The notes below the pieces were generated by a model. It did no database searches. It was not told the origin of the DNA and saw only the letters and a list, made by a program, of their open reading frames with translations. 64,000 nt of DNA from Bifidobacterium coryneforme (lineage in GTDB: Bacteria > Actinomycetota > Actinomycetes > Actinomycetales > Bifidobacteriaceae): contig NZ_CP007287.1 in NCBI RefSeq assembly GCF_000737865.1, forward strand, positions 373,648 to 437,647, given 5' to 3'. The translations under genes and the position numbers were made by a program. This document shows, piece by piece, positions 54,889 through 62,800 of the stretch (positions are counted from its first letter, which is position 1; each line of letters begins with the position of its first letter).

Positions 54889-55941
54889 ATGACTATGGAC
54901 GATTATCGGCAATTCGCAGACGATGACCCCCAGGCCAGGACCGGTTGGTCAGGCACCGACGGACAGGAGGGACCGAATCCTGCTGGGGCGCAGATCCCCC
55001 AGTCTTCGCCCGATTCAGACCCGTCGCCCTCCTCCCAGTACCCGCAGGATGGCCAGACGAGCCAGCAATTCATGCAGATGCCGGTGGAGCCGCAGCCGTC
55101 CTCGAATGAAACGACCGTCACTCCTTCATATGGGCAACAGTATGGCGATCAACCCTCCAGCCAGCCTGATGTGAGTATGGGGCAGGGTGCAACCCCTGCT
55201 TTCCCCTCACAGGGCAATCAGGCAGGTGCGACCACGGCCCAGTCCTACGGTGTGCCGGCCTCCGGGCCGCAGTCGGCCCCGGCGCAGTCTTATGCCGGCC
55301 AGCCTTATGGCTCTGCGGCCTATGGTGCGCAGCCTGGTGAAGGGCAGCCGTATGGAACCGGGGCGTATCCGACGCAATCCAGCGGCGCACAGGCTTATGA
55401 TGGCCGTTCGTATGGCTCGCAACCATACGGACAGTCCAACCAGCCCTGGTCGGATCCGGCTCAGCCGTATGCAACTCAGCAATACCCGGCTCAGCAATAT
55501 CCTGCCCAGCAGTACGCAGCACAGCCTTATGCCGGTCAGCAATATCCGGCCCAACAGCAGTACGGCGCGCAGCAGTATCAGCAGAATCAACAGTACGGAA
55601 CCGGATATGCTCCGGCCTACCAGGCACCTGCCAATCCCGGGTACGCCCCTCCGACCTATGTGCAGCCGGTTCCACCCCTGGCCAATCCCGCTCGCCACTC
55701 ACGCTTGGCCGCCGGCCTGCTCAGCATCTTCCTCGGCGTCTTCGGTGTAGGGAACTTCTACCTTGGTCATACAGGCAAGGGCATGGCGCAGCTCATGATT
55801 ACCCTGATCGGGTTTTTCTTCTTCTTCCTCGGTCCGTTCATCTCCAGCGTCTGGAGCCTGATTGAGGGAATACTGATTCTGGTTTCCTCGCCCGGATCAA
55901 AATGGCATCGTGACGGCTACGGACAGGAGCTGACCGATTAA
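54889..55941 (+). CDS. TM2-domain membrane protein with long Gln/Tyr/Pro/Gly-rich N-terminus
   Basis: A 350-aa protein. Residues 1 to about 260 are low complexity, rich in Q, Y, P, G, S and A, with repeats of the type 'QQYPAQQYPAQQYAAQ' and 'GAQPYG'. The C-terminal 85 residues are a TM2 domain: 'LAAGLLSIFLGVFGVGNFYL', 'GHTGKGMAQLM', a hairpin of two helices and 'SSVWSLIEGILIL'. The start could be the first or second ATG (54889, 54895). The function is unknown; the flexible tail faces the cytoplasm or the outside depending on topology. It overlaps the lipoate ligase start by one base (TAATG). Confidence 0.85.
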   Translation: MTMDDYRQFADDDPQARTGWSGTDGQEGPNPAGAQIPQSSPDSDPSPSSQYPQDGQTSQQFMQMPVEPQPSSNETTVTPSYGQQYGDQPSSQPDVSMGQGATPAFPSQGNQAGATTAQSYGVPASGPQSAPAQSYAGQPYGSAAYGAQPGEGQPYGTGAYPTQSSGAQAYDGRSYGSQPYGQSNQPWSDPAQPYATQQYPAQQYPAQQYAAQPYAGQQYPAQQQYGAQQYQQNQQYGTGYAPAYQAPANPGYAPPTYVQPVPPLANPARHSRLAAGLLSIFLGVFGVGNFYLGHTGKGMAQLMITLIGFFFFFLGPFISSVWSLIEGILILVSSPGSKWHRDGYGQELTD

Positions 55942-57182
55942 TGCCGTCTGTCCTTCGGGGGGAGTGCAAGGAGCCCGGTGGGAAACTGGTGGCGGTCGCC
56001 ATGCAGCTTGGACGGACGTCCGACGGGCGTCCCTGTCTGGATTCCTGCAGGATCGACGGTGACTTCTTCATCGATTACCGTTCGGATGGTCGGACCTCTG
56101 ATGGGCTTCTGACCGCCCTGGAGTCCGCCATGATGAAGATGCGGCTGCCCCTGGATCCCGACTGTGCAAGGACCACCCTCGATGCGGTCATGGACAGGCA
56201 CGATGCCGAACGGATCCTGGGCATATCCTCGCCTTCCCTGGTCACGGCCATGACCAGGGCCCTTCCATCCGAGCAGGTCCGAAGCGGGAATGCCGACATG
56301 GCCGCCGTACCCGAGGGGAGCTTGACCGATACCGATTCCGGCAGGCGAGGCTGTGAAGCCGATGATGCGGATACCGGTTTGGATGAAGCCCTGAGACGAT
56401 GGGCGGAACTGGACCTGACCGTTGTCAAGGATCGTCCGCGAGACCCGGCCATGCAGATGGCGATGGACCAGGCCCTGGCCGAGTCCGTGGCAGATGGCAC
56501 GCAACCTCCCACCCTCCGCATCTGGCAGTGGTCGGCCCCTGCCGTGGTGCTGGGACGTTTCCAATCCCTTGCCAACGAGGTCCATCCGGACCGGGCCAGG
56601 AAGTCTGGATTCACCGTGGTCAGGCGCTGCACGGGCGGAGGTGCCATGTTCGTCGAGCCTGACAGGGTCATCACATACTCCCTGTATGTGCCCGCCTCGT
56701 TCGTACGCGGTCTGGATCCGATTCGGTCCTACCGCCTATGCGACCTCTGGCTGATTCGCGCATTACGCGCCCAGGGAATCGAGGCCGGCTGGGAGGGACT
56801 CAACGACATCGCCTCACCCAGGGGCAAGATGGGTGGCGCCTCCCAGCGTCGTTTCCCGGGTAGGGGAGGTGGTCCGGGCGGGCTCCTCCACCATGTGACC
56901 CTCTCATACTCGATTGATGCCGAACTGATGGTTCGGATTCTGAACACCTCCCAGGAAAAAATCAGCGACAAGGCCGTGCAATCGGCCAAAAGTCGGGTGG
57001 ATCCGATTGGGAGGCAGACCGATCTGGGCCGCACGGCCCTGGTCAATGGAATCCTGCGGACCCTCCCTACCTTGGCGGGAAGCGTGAGGACGGGGGAGCC
57101 TGGCCATGGCCCGGAGGAAAGGGCCGCCCGACTTGCCGAGGAACGATACCTCCGACCTGGTTGGACAGGAGTCATCGAATGA
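55941..57182 (+). CDS. Lipoate-protein ligase with accessory domain placed first (LplB-LplA order)
   Basis: Predicted to attach lipoate (or octanoate) to GcvH. In its 413 aa the N-terminal 100 residues ('EPGGKLVAVAMQL', 'CRIDGDFFIDYRSDG', 'LLTALESAMM') resemble the accessory domain that is C-terminal in E. coli LplA. The catalytic BPL/LplA domain follows from about residue 155, with 'WQWSAPAVVLGRFQSLANEV', 'RRCTGGGAMFVEP' and 'LNDIASPRGKMGGASQRR', which contains the lysine that binds lipoyl-AMP. The domain order is therefore reversed, like a fusion of archaeal LplB and LplA. Start and upstream stop overlap as TAATG. Confidence 0.85.
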   Translation: MPSVLRGECKEPGGKLVAVAMQLGRTSDGRPCLDSCRIDGDFFIDYRSDGRTSDGLLTALESAMMKMRLPLDPDCARTTLDAVMDRHDAERILGISSPSLVTAMTRALPSEQVRSGNADMAAVPEGSLTDTDSGRRGCEADDADTGLDEALRRWAELDLTVVKDRPRDPAMQMAMDQALAESVADGTQPPTLRIWQWSAPAVVLGRFQSLANEVHPDRARKSGFTVVRRCTGGGAMFVEPDRVITYSLYVPASFVRGLDPIRSYRLCDLWLIRALRAQGIEAGWEGLNDIASPRGKMGGASQRRFPGRGGGPGGLLHHVTLSYSIDAELMVRILNTSQEKISDKAVQSAKSRVDPIGRQTDLGRTALVNGILRTLPTLAGSVRTGEPGHGPEERAARLAEERYLRPGWTGVIE

Positions 57183-57287
57183 GTGGGTCTATAATCATTG
57201 ACAGCCAGTCAGGTGTACCCATTGCCAGCGTCCGTCCAGGTGCGAGGTCGATGACGACTTGCCCGGTGGTGCAAGAAGGAGTGAAGT

Positions 57288-58007
57288 ATGGCGGTCCACA
57301 AGCCCAATGAGATTCCCGAGGAAGGGAATGCCCTGAGGCAGACCGCCCTGTTCAAGCAGGTGCCGCAGGACGAGGTCGACCAGCTTCTCGACAGCCTGAG
57401 TGAGTACACCTTCTCCAAGGGTTCCACCATCTTCCGCCAGGGTGATACGGACCATCGCATGTACCTGGTCGAGGAGGGCAGGGTCAAGCTGGTGAGGCAG
57501 TCGGTCGACAGGCGTATCCAGCTCCTCAGCATCCACGGACGTGGCGAGATTCTTGGTGAGATTCCGGTCTTCGACCCGACAGGTGGCCCCCGGACGGCCT
57601 CGGCGGTGGTCATGGTCAACCGGACCAAGGTGGCCGCCCTGGACCACGATGCGCTCTTCGATTGGCTCAATCAGCATCCCAAGGTGGCCGTGGACATGCT
57701 CCAGGTCCTGGCCAACCGCCTACGGACCAACAACGAGCGGATATCTGACCTGGTCTTCATGGACGTCCCGGCCCGCCTGGCCAAGACACTCCTCAACCTG
57801 GCCACCCGCTTCGGTGAGCCCTTCGAGCAGGGGCTGATGGTGCCTCACGACCTAACCCAGGAAGAGCTGGCCCAGTTGGTGGGGGCCTCCAGGGAGACCG
57901 TCAACAAGGCCTTGATGGACTTCTCGAACAGGGGTTGGATCTCTCGACGGGGCCGTACCATCATCATCTTCCAGCCCGGCGCCCTGATCCGGCGCTCGCG
58001 CATGTAG
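57288..58007 (+). CDS. Crp/Fnr-family transcriptional regulator (GlxR/Crp-like)
   Basis: Cyclic-nucleotide-type regulator of 239 aa. The N-terminal cyclic-nucleotide-binding fold runs 'GSTIFRQGDTDHRMYLVEEG' to 'RGEILGEIPVFDPTGGPRTA', a phosphate-binding-cassette-like segment, and the C-terminal winged helix has 'LTQEELAQLVGASRETVNKA'. It looks like the GlxR/Crp branch of actinobacteria. GGAGTGAAG precedes ATG 57288. The PBP gene follows 56 nt later, separated by two palindromes that could be binding sites. Confidence 0.92.
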   Translation: MAVHKPNEIPEEGNALRQTALFKQVPQDEVDQLLDSLSEYTFSKGSTIFRQGDTDHRMYLVEEGRVKLVRQSVDRRIQLLSIHGRGEILGEIPVFDPTGGPRTASAVVMVNRTKVAALDHDALFDWLNQHPKVAVDMLQVLANRLRTNNERISDLVFMDVPARLAKTLLNLATRFGEPFEQGLMVPHDLTQEELAQLVGASRETVNKALMDFSNRGWISRRGRTIIIFQPGALIRRSRM

Positions 58008-58024
58008 GGACCCCATGAACAAGT

Positions 58025-58044
58025 CGACATGATTTTTCATGTCG
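58025..58044. promoter_or_regulatory. Perfect palindrome CGACATGA-TTTT-TCATGTCG
   Basis: Eight-base arms with a 4-nt loop, 17 nt after the Crp-type regulator's stop and 20 nt upstream of the PBP start. It could be an operator or a compact terminator (no T-run follows). Confidence 0.5.
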
Positions 58045-58045
58045 G

Positions 58046-58061
58046 TAGAGCCGAGGCTCTA
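58046..58061. promoter_or_regulatory. Perfect palindrome TAGAGCC-GA-GGCTCTA abutting the PBP start
   Basis: Seven-base arms with a 2-nt centre, ending two bases before ATG 58064. In RNA a 2-nt loop cannot close, so a protein-binding site on DNA is more likely than a hairpin. Confidence 0.5.
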
Positions 58062-58063
58062 CT

Positions 58064-60409
58064 ATGGATTTCATGCCCGAAAAAAAGAAGTCCATGACTG
58101 TACGCCGCTTCTTCACCCTGCTTTTGGCCTACCTCCTGTTCTGCGTGGCAGGTGGTGTGGTGGTCTCAGGGTTTCTTTTTCCGGCCGTTCTCGGCGTGAA
58201 TGCGGCCGCCACGAACATGATGCCGGCTCTGAAGACCGAGAACATCGACTTCAACGTGAATGACCTGCCCCAGCAGTCCAGGCTCTACGCCTCTGACGGG
58301 CATACGGTCATCGCCACCTTCTATGCCCAGAACAGGATAGTGGTGCCGATCAAGAACGTTTCGGGCTATATGCAGAAGGCCGTCGTGGCCCGGGAGGATC
58401 GCCGCTTCTTCGAGCACTCAGGCGTGGATACCCAGGGCGTTCTCAGGGCCTTCATCCAGACGTATATCAAGCAGGGCGATACCCAGGGAGGGTCCACGCT
58501 GACCCAGCAGTATGTCAAGAACATGCTCATGAACCAGGCTGAGGAGAACAACGACCCCATCGCCGAGTACCACGCCCAGGAGGAGACCATCGCCCGCAAG
58601 ATGCGGGAGATGCTGATCGCCGTGCAGATGGAGAAGAAGTACTCCAAGCCCGAGATTCTCCAGGGGTACCTGAACATCGCCCAGTTCGGCACCAACGTGT
58701 ACGGGGTGGAAACTGCCGCTCGACGCTACTTCAACAAGTCCGCCAAGAACCTGGACCCAGGTGAGGCGGCCACCATCGCGGCCGTGACCAAGAACCCGGC
58801 CAGATTCGACCCCACGGTGGACATCGATGCCTCCCAGGAGCAACGCAACATCGTCCTTGACCTGATGCTCCAGGAGCACTACATCGATCAGGAGCAGCAT
58901 GACCAGGCCAGGTCCAAACCCCTTGAGGAGACGCTCCATGTGCAGAGCGTCGACGCGGGTTGCCAGGCTGCCGGGGATGCCGCCTTCTTCTGCGATTACG
59001 TAACCAAGCAGATACTCAACTCCAAGGAGTTCGGAAAGACCCAGGAGGACCGCAACAAACTCCTGAAGGAGGGCGGTCTCGATATCTACACCACCATGGA
59101 TGTGGACGCCAATGCGGCGGCCATGCAGGCGGCGCGTGACACGATTCCCGTTGACGATCCCAGTGGCTTCGAGGTCACCATGGCGGCCATCAGGCCAGGC
59201 ACCGGTGAGGTTCTGGGCTTCGGAATCAACAGGATCTACGACGCCACCCAGAATTCAGGTGGTGGTACCCGTACGGCCATCAACTACGCCGTAGACCAGG
59301 TGGATGGCGGCGGTTGGGGCTTCCCCGTCGGATCCACATGGAAGCCCATCAACATGGCTGCCTGGATGAAAGAGGGCAGGTCGATCAACGAACCCCTGCG
59401 GACCATGACCAACTACAACCAGTCCACCTTCAGCTGCGAGGAGCCCGACGGGACCTCCTATGGGTTCGGCAGCGGCAACTGGCACGTTGAGAACTCCGGC
59501 GGCGGCACCACCTCGCCGGAGACCCCGCTCCAGGGTCTGGTCCGGTCCCACAACACCACCCAGGCGTCCATGGCTCAGCAGATCGGGCTCTGCTCCATCG
59601 CCGACACGGCCAAGGACCTGGGATACCACAATTCTCCCAGGGACCAGATGGACATCCACTCGCCCAACTCGTTCCAGCTGCCCATGACCATCGGTTCCGT
59701 TCAGGCATCACCCCTGACCATGGCCAATGTCTATGCCACCCTGGCGGCCAAGGGCACTGCCTGCACCCCGATAGCCATGACAAAGGTGGTCGATAAGAAC
59801 AACAAGAACCTGAAGGTCCCCAAGGCCAACTGTCATCAGGCCATCGAGCCGGGCATCGCCGAGACCGTGGCCTACGCCATGAACCAGGGTGTGGTCCAGC
59901 CGGGCGGCGAGGCGGCCACAACCCAGCTGGACGGCGGGCGCAAGACCTTCGCCAAGACGGGCACGCATGAGGACAAGTACATGACCACCGGCGGATTCGT
60001 GCCCCAGGTGGCCGCCTTCGTGACCGTGGGCAACGCCGAGGGGCAGGTGTCCTTCAGTGGCAAGACCATCAACGGCAGGTCCATGGGGACCTGGTTCGGC
60101 ATGTATATCGCCACCCCGGCCTGGAAGGAGTTCATGAACACCTATCTGGCCGCCGCCAACATCGCGCCTGACAACGATTATGGCAATCCCGATCCCAAGT
60201 TCACCCGCGCAGTGGCCATGCAGGGCAAAACCGAGAGCCAGCAGCAACAGGAGCAGGAGGAGGCCCGGCGGCGGGCGCAGGAAGAGGCGCAGCGACGGGC
60301 GCAGGAGGAAGAACAGCAGCGTGCCCGACAGCAGGCCGAGCAGCAGGCTCAACAGCAACAACATGCGGAGCAACAACCTGTTGCTCCTGCCCAGCCGCAG
60401 GACCAGTAG
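58064..60409 (+). CDS. Bifunctional class A penicillin-binding protein
   Basis: Polymerises and cross-links peptidoglycan outside the membrane. The 781-aa protein has a short cytoplasmic end, one helix (about 14-40), a GT51 glycosyltransferase domain ('VVAREDRRFFEHSGVD', 'GGSTLTQQYVKNML', 'KPEILQGYLNIAQFG'), and a transpeptidase domain with Ser in 'VGSTWKPINM' (SxxK), 'SHNTT' (SxN) and 'KTGTHED' (KTG). The last 60 residues are an unusual Q/E/R-rich tail with repeated 'RRAQEE' units. The start is ATG 58064 or 58073; neither has a ribosome binding site. Confidence 0.95.
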   Translation: MDFMPEKKKSMTVRRFFTLLLAYLLFCVAGGVVVSGFLFPAVLGVNAAATNMMPALKTENIDFNVNDLPQQSRLYASDGHTVIATFYAQNRIVVPIKNVSGYMQKAVVAREDRRFFEHSGVDTQGVLRAFIQTYIKQGDTQGGSTLTQQYVKNMLMNQAEENNDPIAEYHAQEETIARKMREMLIAVQMEKKYSKPEILQGYLNIAQFGTNVYGVETAARRYFNKSAKNLDPGEAATIAAVTKNPARFDPTVDIDASQEQRNIVLDLMLQEHYIDQEQHDQARSKPLEETLHVQSVDAGCQAAGDAAFFCDYVTKQILNSKEFGKTQEDRNKLLKEGGLDIYTTMDVDANAAAMQAARDTIPVDDPSGFEVTMAAIRPGTGEVLGFGINRIYDATQNSGGGTRTAINYAVDQVDGGGWGFPVGSTWKPINMAAWMKEGRSINEPLRTMTNYNQSTFSCEEPDGTSYGFGSGNWHVENSGGGTTSPETPLQGLVRSHNTTQASMAQQIGLCSIADTAKDLGYHNSPRDQMDIHSPNSFQLPMTIGSVQASPLTMANVYATLAAKGTACTPIAMTKVVDKNNKNLKVPKANCHQAIEPGIAETVAYAMNQGVVQPGGEAATTQLDGGRKTFAKTGTHEDKYMTTGGFVPQVAAFVTVGNAEGQVSFSGKTINGRSMGTWFGMYIATPAWKEFMNTYLAAANIAPDNDYGNPDPKFTRAVAMQGKTESQQQQEQEEARRRAQEEAQRRAQEEEQQRARQQAEQQAQQQQHAEQQPVAPAQPQDQ

Positions 60410-60615
60410 GCTTCCATCTGGACCTCGTGCCTAAAATGGCGGTATAGGGAAGCTCACACGAGTGGTCATCGTGGCGGGGCGGCAACGGGTTGAGCAAGTG
60501 AAATTGCGGTTTCTCGCGGCTCGTCCCCGCACGGTCACAGAGAGGCAGGGGCCGTATGGGTCATGGCAACGTGAATGGGGGAAACCCACTGAAAGGCGAG
60601 AAGGGGAGGGTCAAG

Positions 60616-61722
60616 GTGAGCAGTCAGTTGCCCGACCTTTTCGAGCCCATGCAGTTGCGTGACCTGCAGATTCGCAACCGGGCCTGGCTGCCCCCGATGG
60701 ACACCTACTCCTGCGTGAACCAGGATGGCATTCCCACCAACTTCCACTACCAGCATTACGTCTCCAGGGCCCTGGGTGGTTTTGGTGTGGTCATAGCCGA
60801 GGCCACCGCGGTCAACCCCCAGGGACGTATCTCGCCCTGTGATTTGGGCATCTGGAACGACAGGCAGGCCAGTGCCTGGCAGGGAATCGTCACCGACATC
60901 AAGGCCGCCGGTGCCCAGCCCTTCATTCAGCTCAACCACTCCGGGCGCAAAGGGTCGTCAGGGTGTACGCCCACCGGTCACATCAACGCCACAGTCCCGG
61001 CCTCCGAAGGGGGCTGGCAGCCCCTGGCGCCAAGCCCCATCGTTTATGGGGACATGGACACCCCTGCCGAACTGTCGAGGATGGAGATATCCACAATCGT
61101 GGCCGATTTCCGCTCGGCCGCCATGCGGGCCGTCAAGGCGGGGTTTGAGGGGATCGAGATTCACGCCGCCCATGGGTACCTGCTCTCCGAGTTCCTGGAC
61201 CCGCTGACCAACCACCGGAAAGACGAATACGGTGGCAGGCTGTCCGGCAGGATGCGGGCCCTGATTGAGGTCACCGATGCCGTACGTGAGGTGATTCCGG
61301 CCGGAATGCCCCTTCTGGTACGAATTTCGGCCACTGACTGGGCCGACGGCGGCTGGGGTCTGGAGGAGACGATCAAAACGGCCAAGGTGCTGAAGGAACA
61401 TGGGGTGGACCTGATTGACGTGTCGACAGGTGGCGTCGTTCCGGGGGTCACCATTCCCGCCGGCCCAAATTACCAGGTGCCATTCTCCTTCCAGGTGCGC
61501 AGCAAGGCCCTGATTCCGACCACGGCCGTGGGGTTGATCACCAAGGCCAAGCAGGCCGACAAGATTATCCGCAAGGGTCAGGCCGACGCGGTGGAGATTG
61601 GGCGGGCCGGTCTGCGCGACCCCTACTGGCCGCTCAGGGCCGCCCACAAACTGGGCATGGACAAGGCGGACATTCCCTACCCGGACCCGTATCGGCGCGG
61701 GGCGTACGGGACCAATCGCTGA
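60616..61722 (+). CDS. Old-yellow-enzyme-family NADH:flavin oxidoreductase
   Basis: FMN-dependent ene-reductase of 368 aa from GTG 60616, which has AAGGGGAGG 6 nt upstream; ATG 60556 is a possible longer start. Visible are 'LFEPMQLRDLQIRNRAW', 'FIQLNHSGRKGSS', 'FEGIEIHAAHGYLLSEFLDP' and 'RKDEYGGRLSGRMR', the substrate His pair and FMN loop of YqjM-type enzymes, and 'GQADAVEIGRAGLRDPYWPL'. The natural substrate is unknown. The gene stands alone between the PBP and a glycosyltransferase. Confidence 0.92.
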   Translation: MSSQLPDLFEPMQLRDLQIRNRAWLPPMDTYSCVNQDGIPTNFHYQHYVSRALGGFGVVIAEATAVNPQGRISPCDLGIWNDRQASAWQGIVTDIKAAGAQPFIQLNHSGRKGSSGCTPTGHINATVPASEGGWQPLAPSPIVYGDMDTPAELSRMEISTIVADFRSAAMRAVKAGFEGIEIHAAHGYLLSEFLDPLTNHRKDEYGGRLSGRMRALIEVTDAVREVIPAGMPLLVRISATDWADGGWGLEETIKTAKVLKEHGVDLIDVSTGGVVPGVTIPAGPNYQVPFSFQVRSKALIPTTAVGLITKAKQADKIIRKGQADAVEIGRAGLRDPYWPLRAAHKLGMDKADIPYPDPYRRGAYGTNR

Positions 61723-61752
61723 GAGTACCGCCTTGGCAGGGGCTGAAGGCAG

Positions 61753-62511
61753 ATGAGCAAGGCAGTGCCGAATGACCAGGGCCTGGGGACTCTGGTGGTC
61801 ATGCCGACCTATCAGGAGGCGCAGAATATCAGGACCACCCTTGAGGCCCTTCTGAGAGTTTGCCCGGAGGTCCATGTGCTGGTGGTGGATGATGGATCGC
61901 CGGATGGGACCGGTAGGATTGCCGACGCCATGGCCCTGGAGGATGCACGCGTGTCGGTGCTGCATCGAGATGTGCGGCAAGGGCTGGGGCCGGCCTATGT
62001 GGCCGGGTTCCGATGGGCCCTGGAACGAGGGTACGGGCGTATCTGCGAGATGGATATGGACGGATCGCATCGGCCCCAGGACATGGCCAGGGTTCTGCAG
62101 TATGCAGAGGGTCATCCCGAAGTCGATCTGGTCATCGGTTCGCGTAGGGTCCCTGGTGGAAGTACCCGCAATTGGCCCTGGTACCGCGATCTGATTTCGC
62201 GCCTGGGTTCCTGGTATGCCAGGATGGCCCTGGGGATGCCCGTCAGGGACATGACCGCCGGTCTGCGGGCTTATCGGGCCGAGGCCCTTGGGAGAATCGA
62301 CCTGGACCGGTTGCATTCCAGCGGGTACGTCTTCCAGATCGATATGCTCCGACGGATCGTGGCCGGCGGTGGCAGGGTCCATGAGGTCCCCATCATCTTC
62401 GTGGAACGGATACGGGGGCGGTCCAAAATGGACACGGGGATTGTCCTTGAGGCCGTGGTCCAGGTGACCAGATGGGGCTGGGGCAGGCTTCTGGGTCGGC
62501 CCATCCGATAG
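61753..62511 (+). CDS. Polyprenol-phosphate mannosyltransferase-like glycosyltransferase (family 2)
   Basis: A 252-aa cytoplasmic-face enzyme. 'VVMPTYQEAQNIRTTLEALL' and 'VLVVDDGSPDGTGRIAD' are the GT2 donor-binding motifs, 'EMDMDGSHRPQDM' holds the DxD-type acidic residues, and 'ITERVRGRSKM'-like 'FVERIRGRSKM' is the polyprenol-monophosphomannose synthase signature. It should move mannose from GDP-mannose to polyprenyl phosphate for wall or protein mannosylation. GDP-mannose could come from the enzyme encoded at 5956. It lacks the C-terminal membrane domain of some homologues. Confidence 0.88.
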   Translation: MSKAVPNDQGLGTLVVMPTYQEAQNIRTTLEALLRVCPEVHVLVVDDGSPDGTGRIADAMALEDARVSVLHRDVRQGLGPAYVAGFRWALERGYGRICEMDMDGSHRPQDMARVLQYAEGHPEVDLVIGSRRVPGGSTRNWPWYRDLISRLGSWYARMALGMPVRDMTAGLRAYRAEALGRIDLDRLHSSGYVFQIDMLRRIVAGGGRVHEVPIIFVERIRGRSKMDTGIVLEAVVQVTRWGWGRLLGRPIR

Positions 62512-62609
62512 GTCCGGGGGCACATCATGGTCGCGGCATCCGCCGGGGAACGTTACATTTTGGGATGTTTCCTGTAGGCGATGTTCACTTTTGCTGGCGA
62601 CCGAATTGG

Positions 62610-62638
62610 TTCCGTTCCAATCTCCTTGTGGCTATGAT
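62610..62638 (+). promoter_or_regulatory. Weak promoter-like pair with no gene immediately downstream
   Basis: TTCCGT and TATGAT are spaced by 17 bp, 163 nt upstream of the DeoR gene. The -10 is good, the -35 poor. It might give a longer 5' leader to the DeoR gene or an untranslated RNA. Confidence 0.25.
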
Positions 62639-62764
62639 ACCGGGAAGGTGCGGATGGTAATCGAGTTCACAATGGCGGGATTGGACGGTTGCTGGATTTG
62701 GCTCATGCGGTCTTACGGCTGAAAGGCCCGGCTGTGGAGCCGCGACAATGAATGAAAACCCAAT

Positions 62765-62794
62765 TTGAGTTTTTGGTCGAATGTGTGCGATAAT
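62765..62794 (+). promoter_or_regulatory. Promoter for a leaderless DeoR-family gene
   Basis: TTGAGT (62765-62770) and GATAAT (62789-62794) are 18 bp apart, and the ATG at 62801 lies 7 nt after the -10 box. ATGTGCGA-type sequence repeats directly (62783 and 62793) and may be an operator. Confidence 0.55.
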
Positions 62795-62800
62795 GTGCGA

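Noticed and set aside
60958-62523. Minus-strand frame (521 codons) opposite the flavin oxidoreductase and glycosyltransferase
   Set aside because: Shadow of two clear plus-strand genes.
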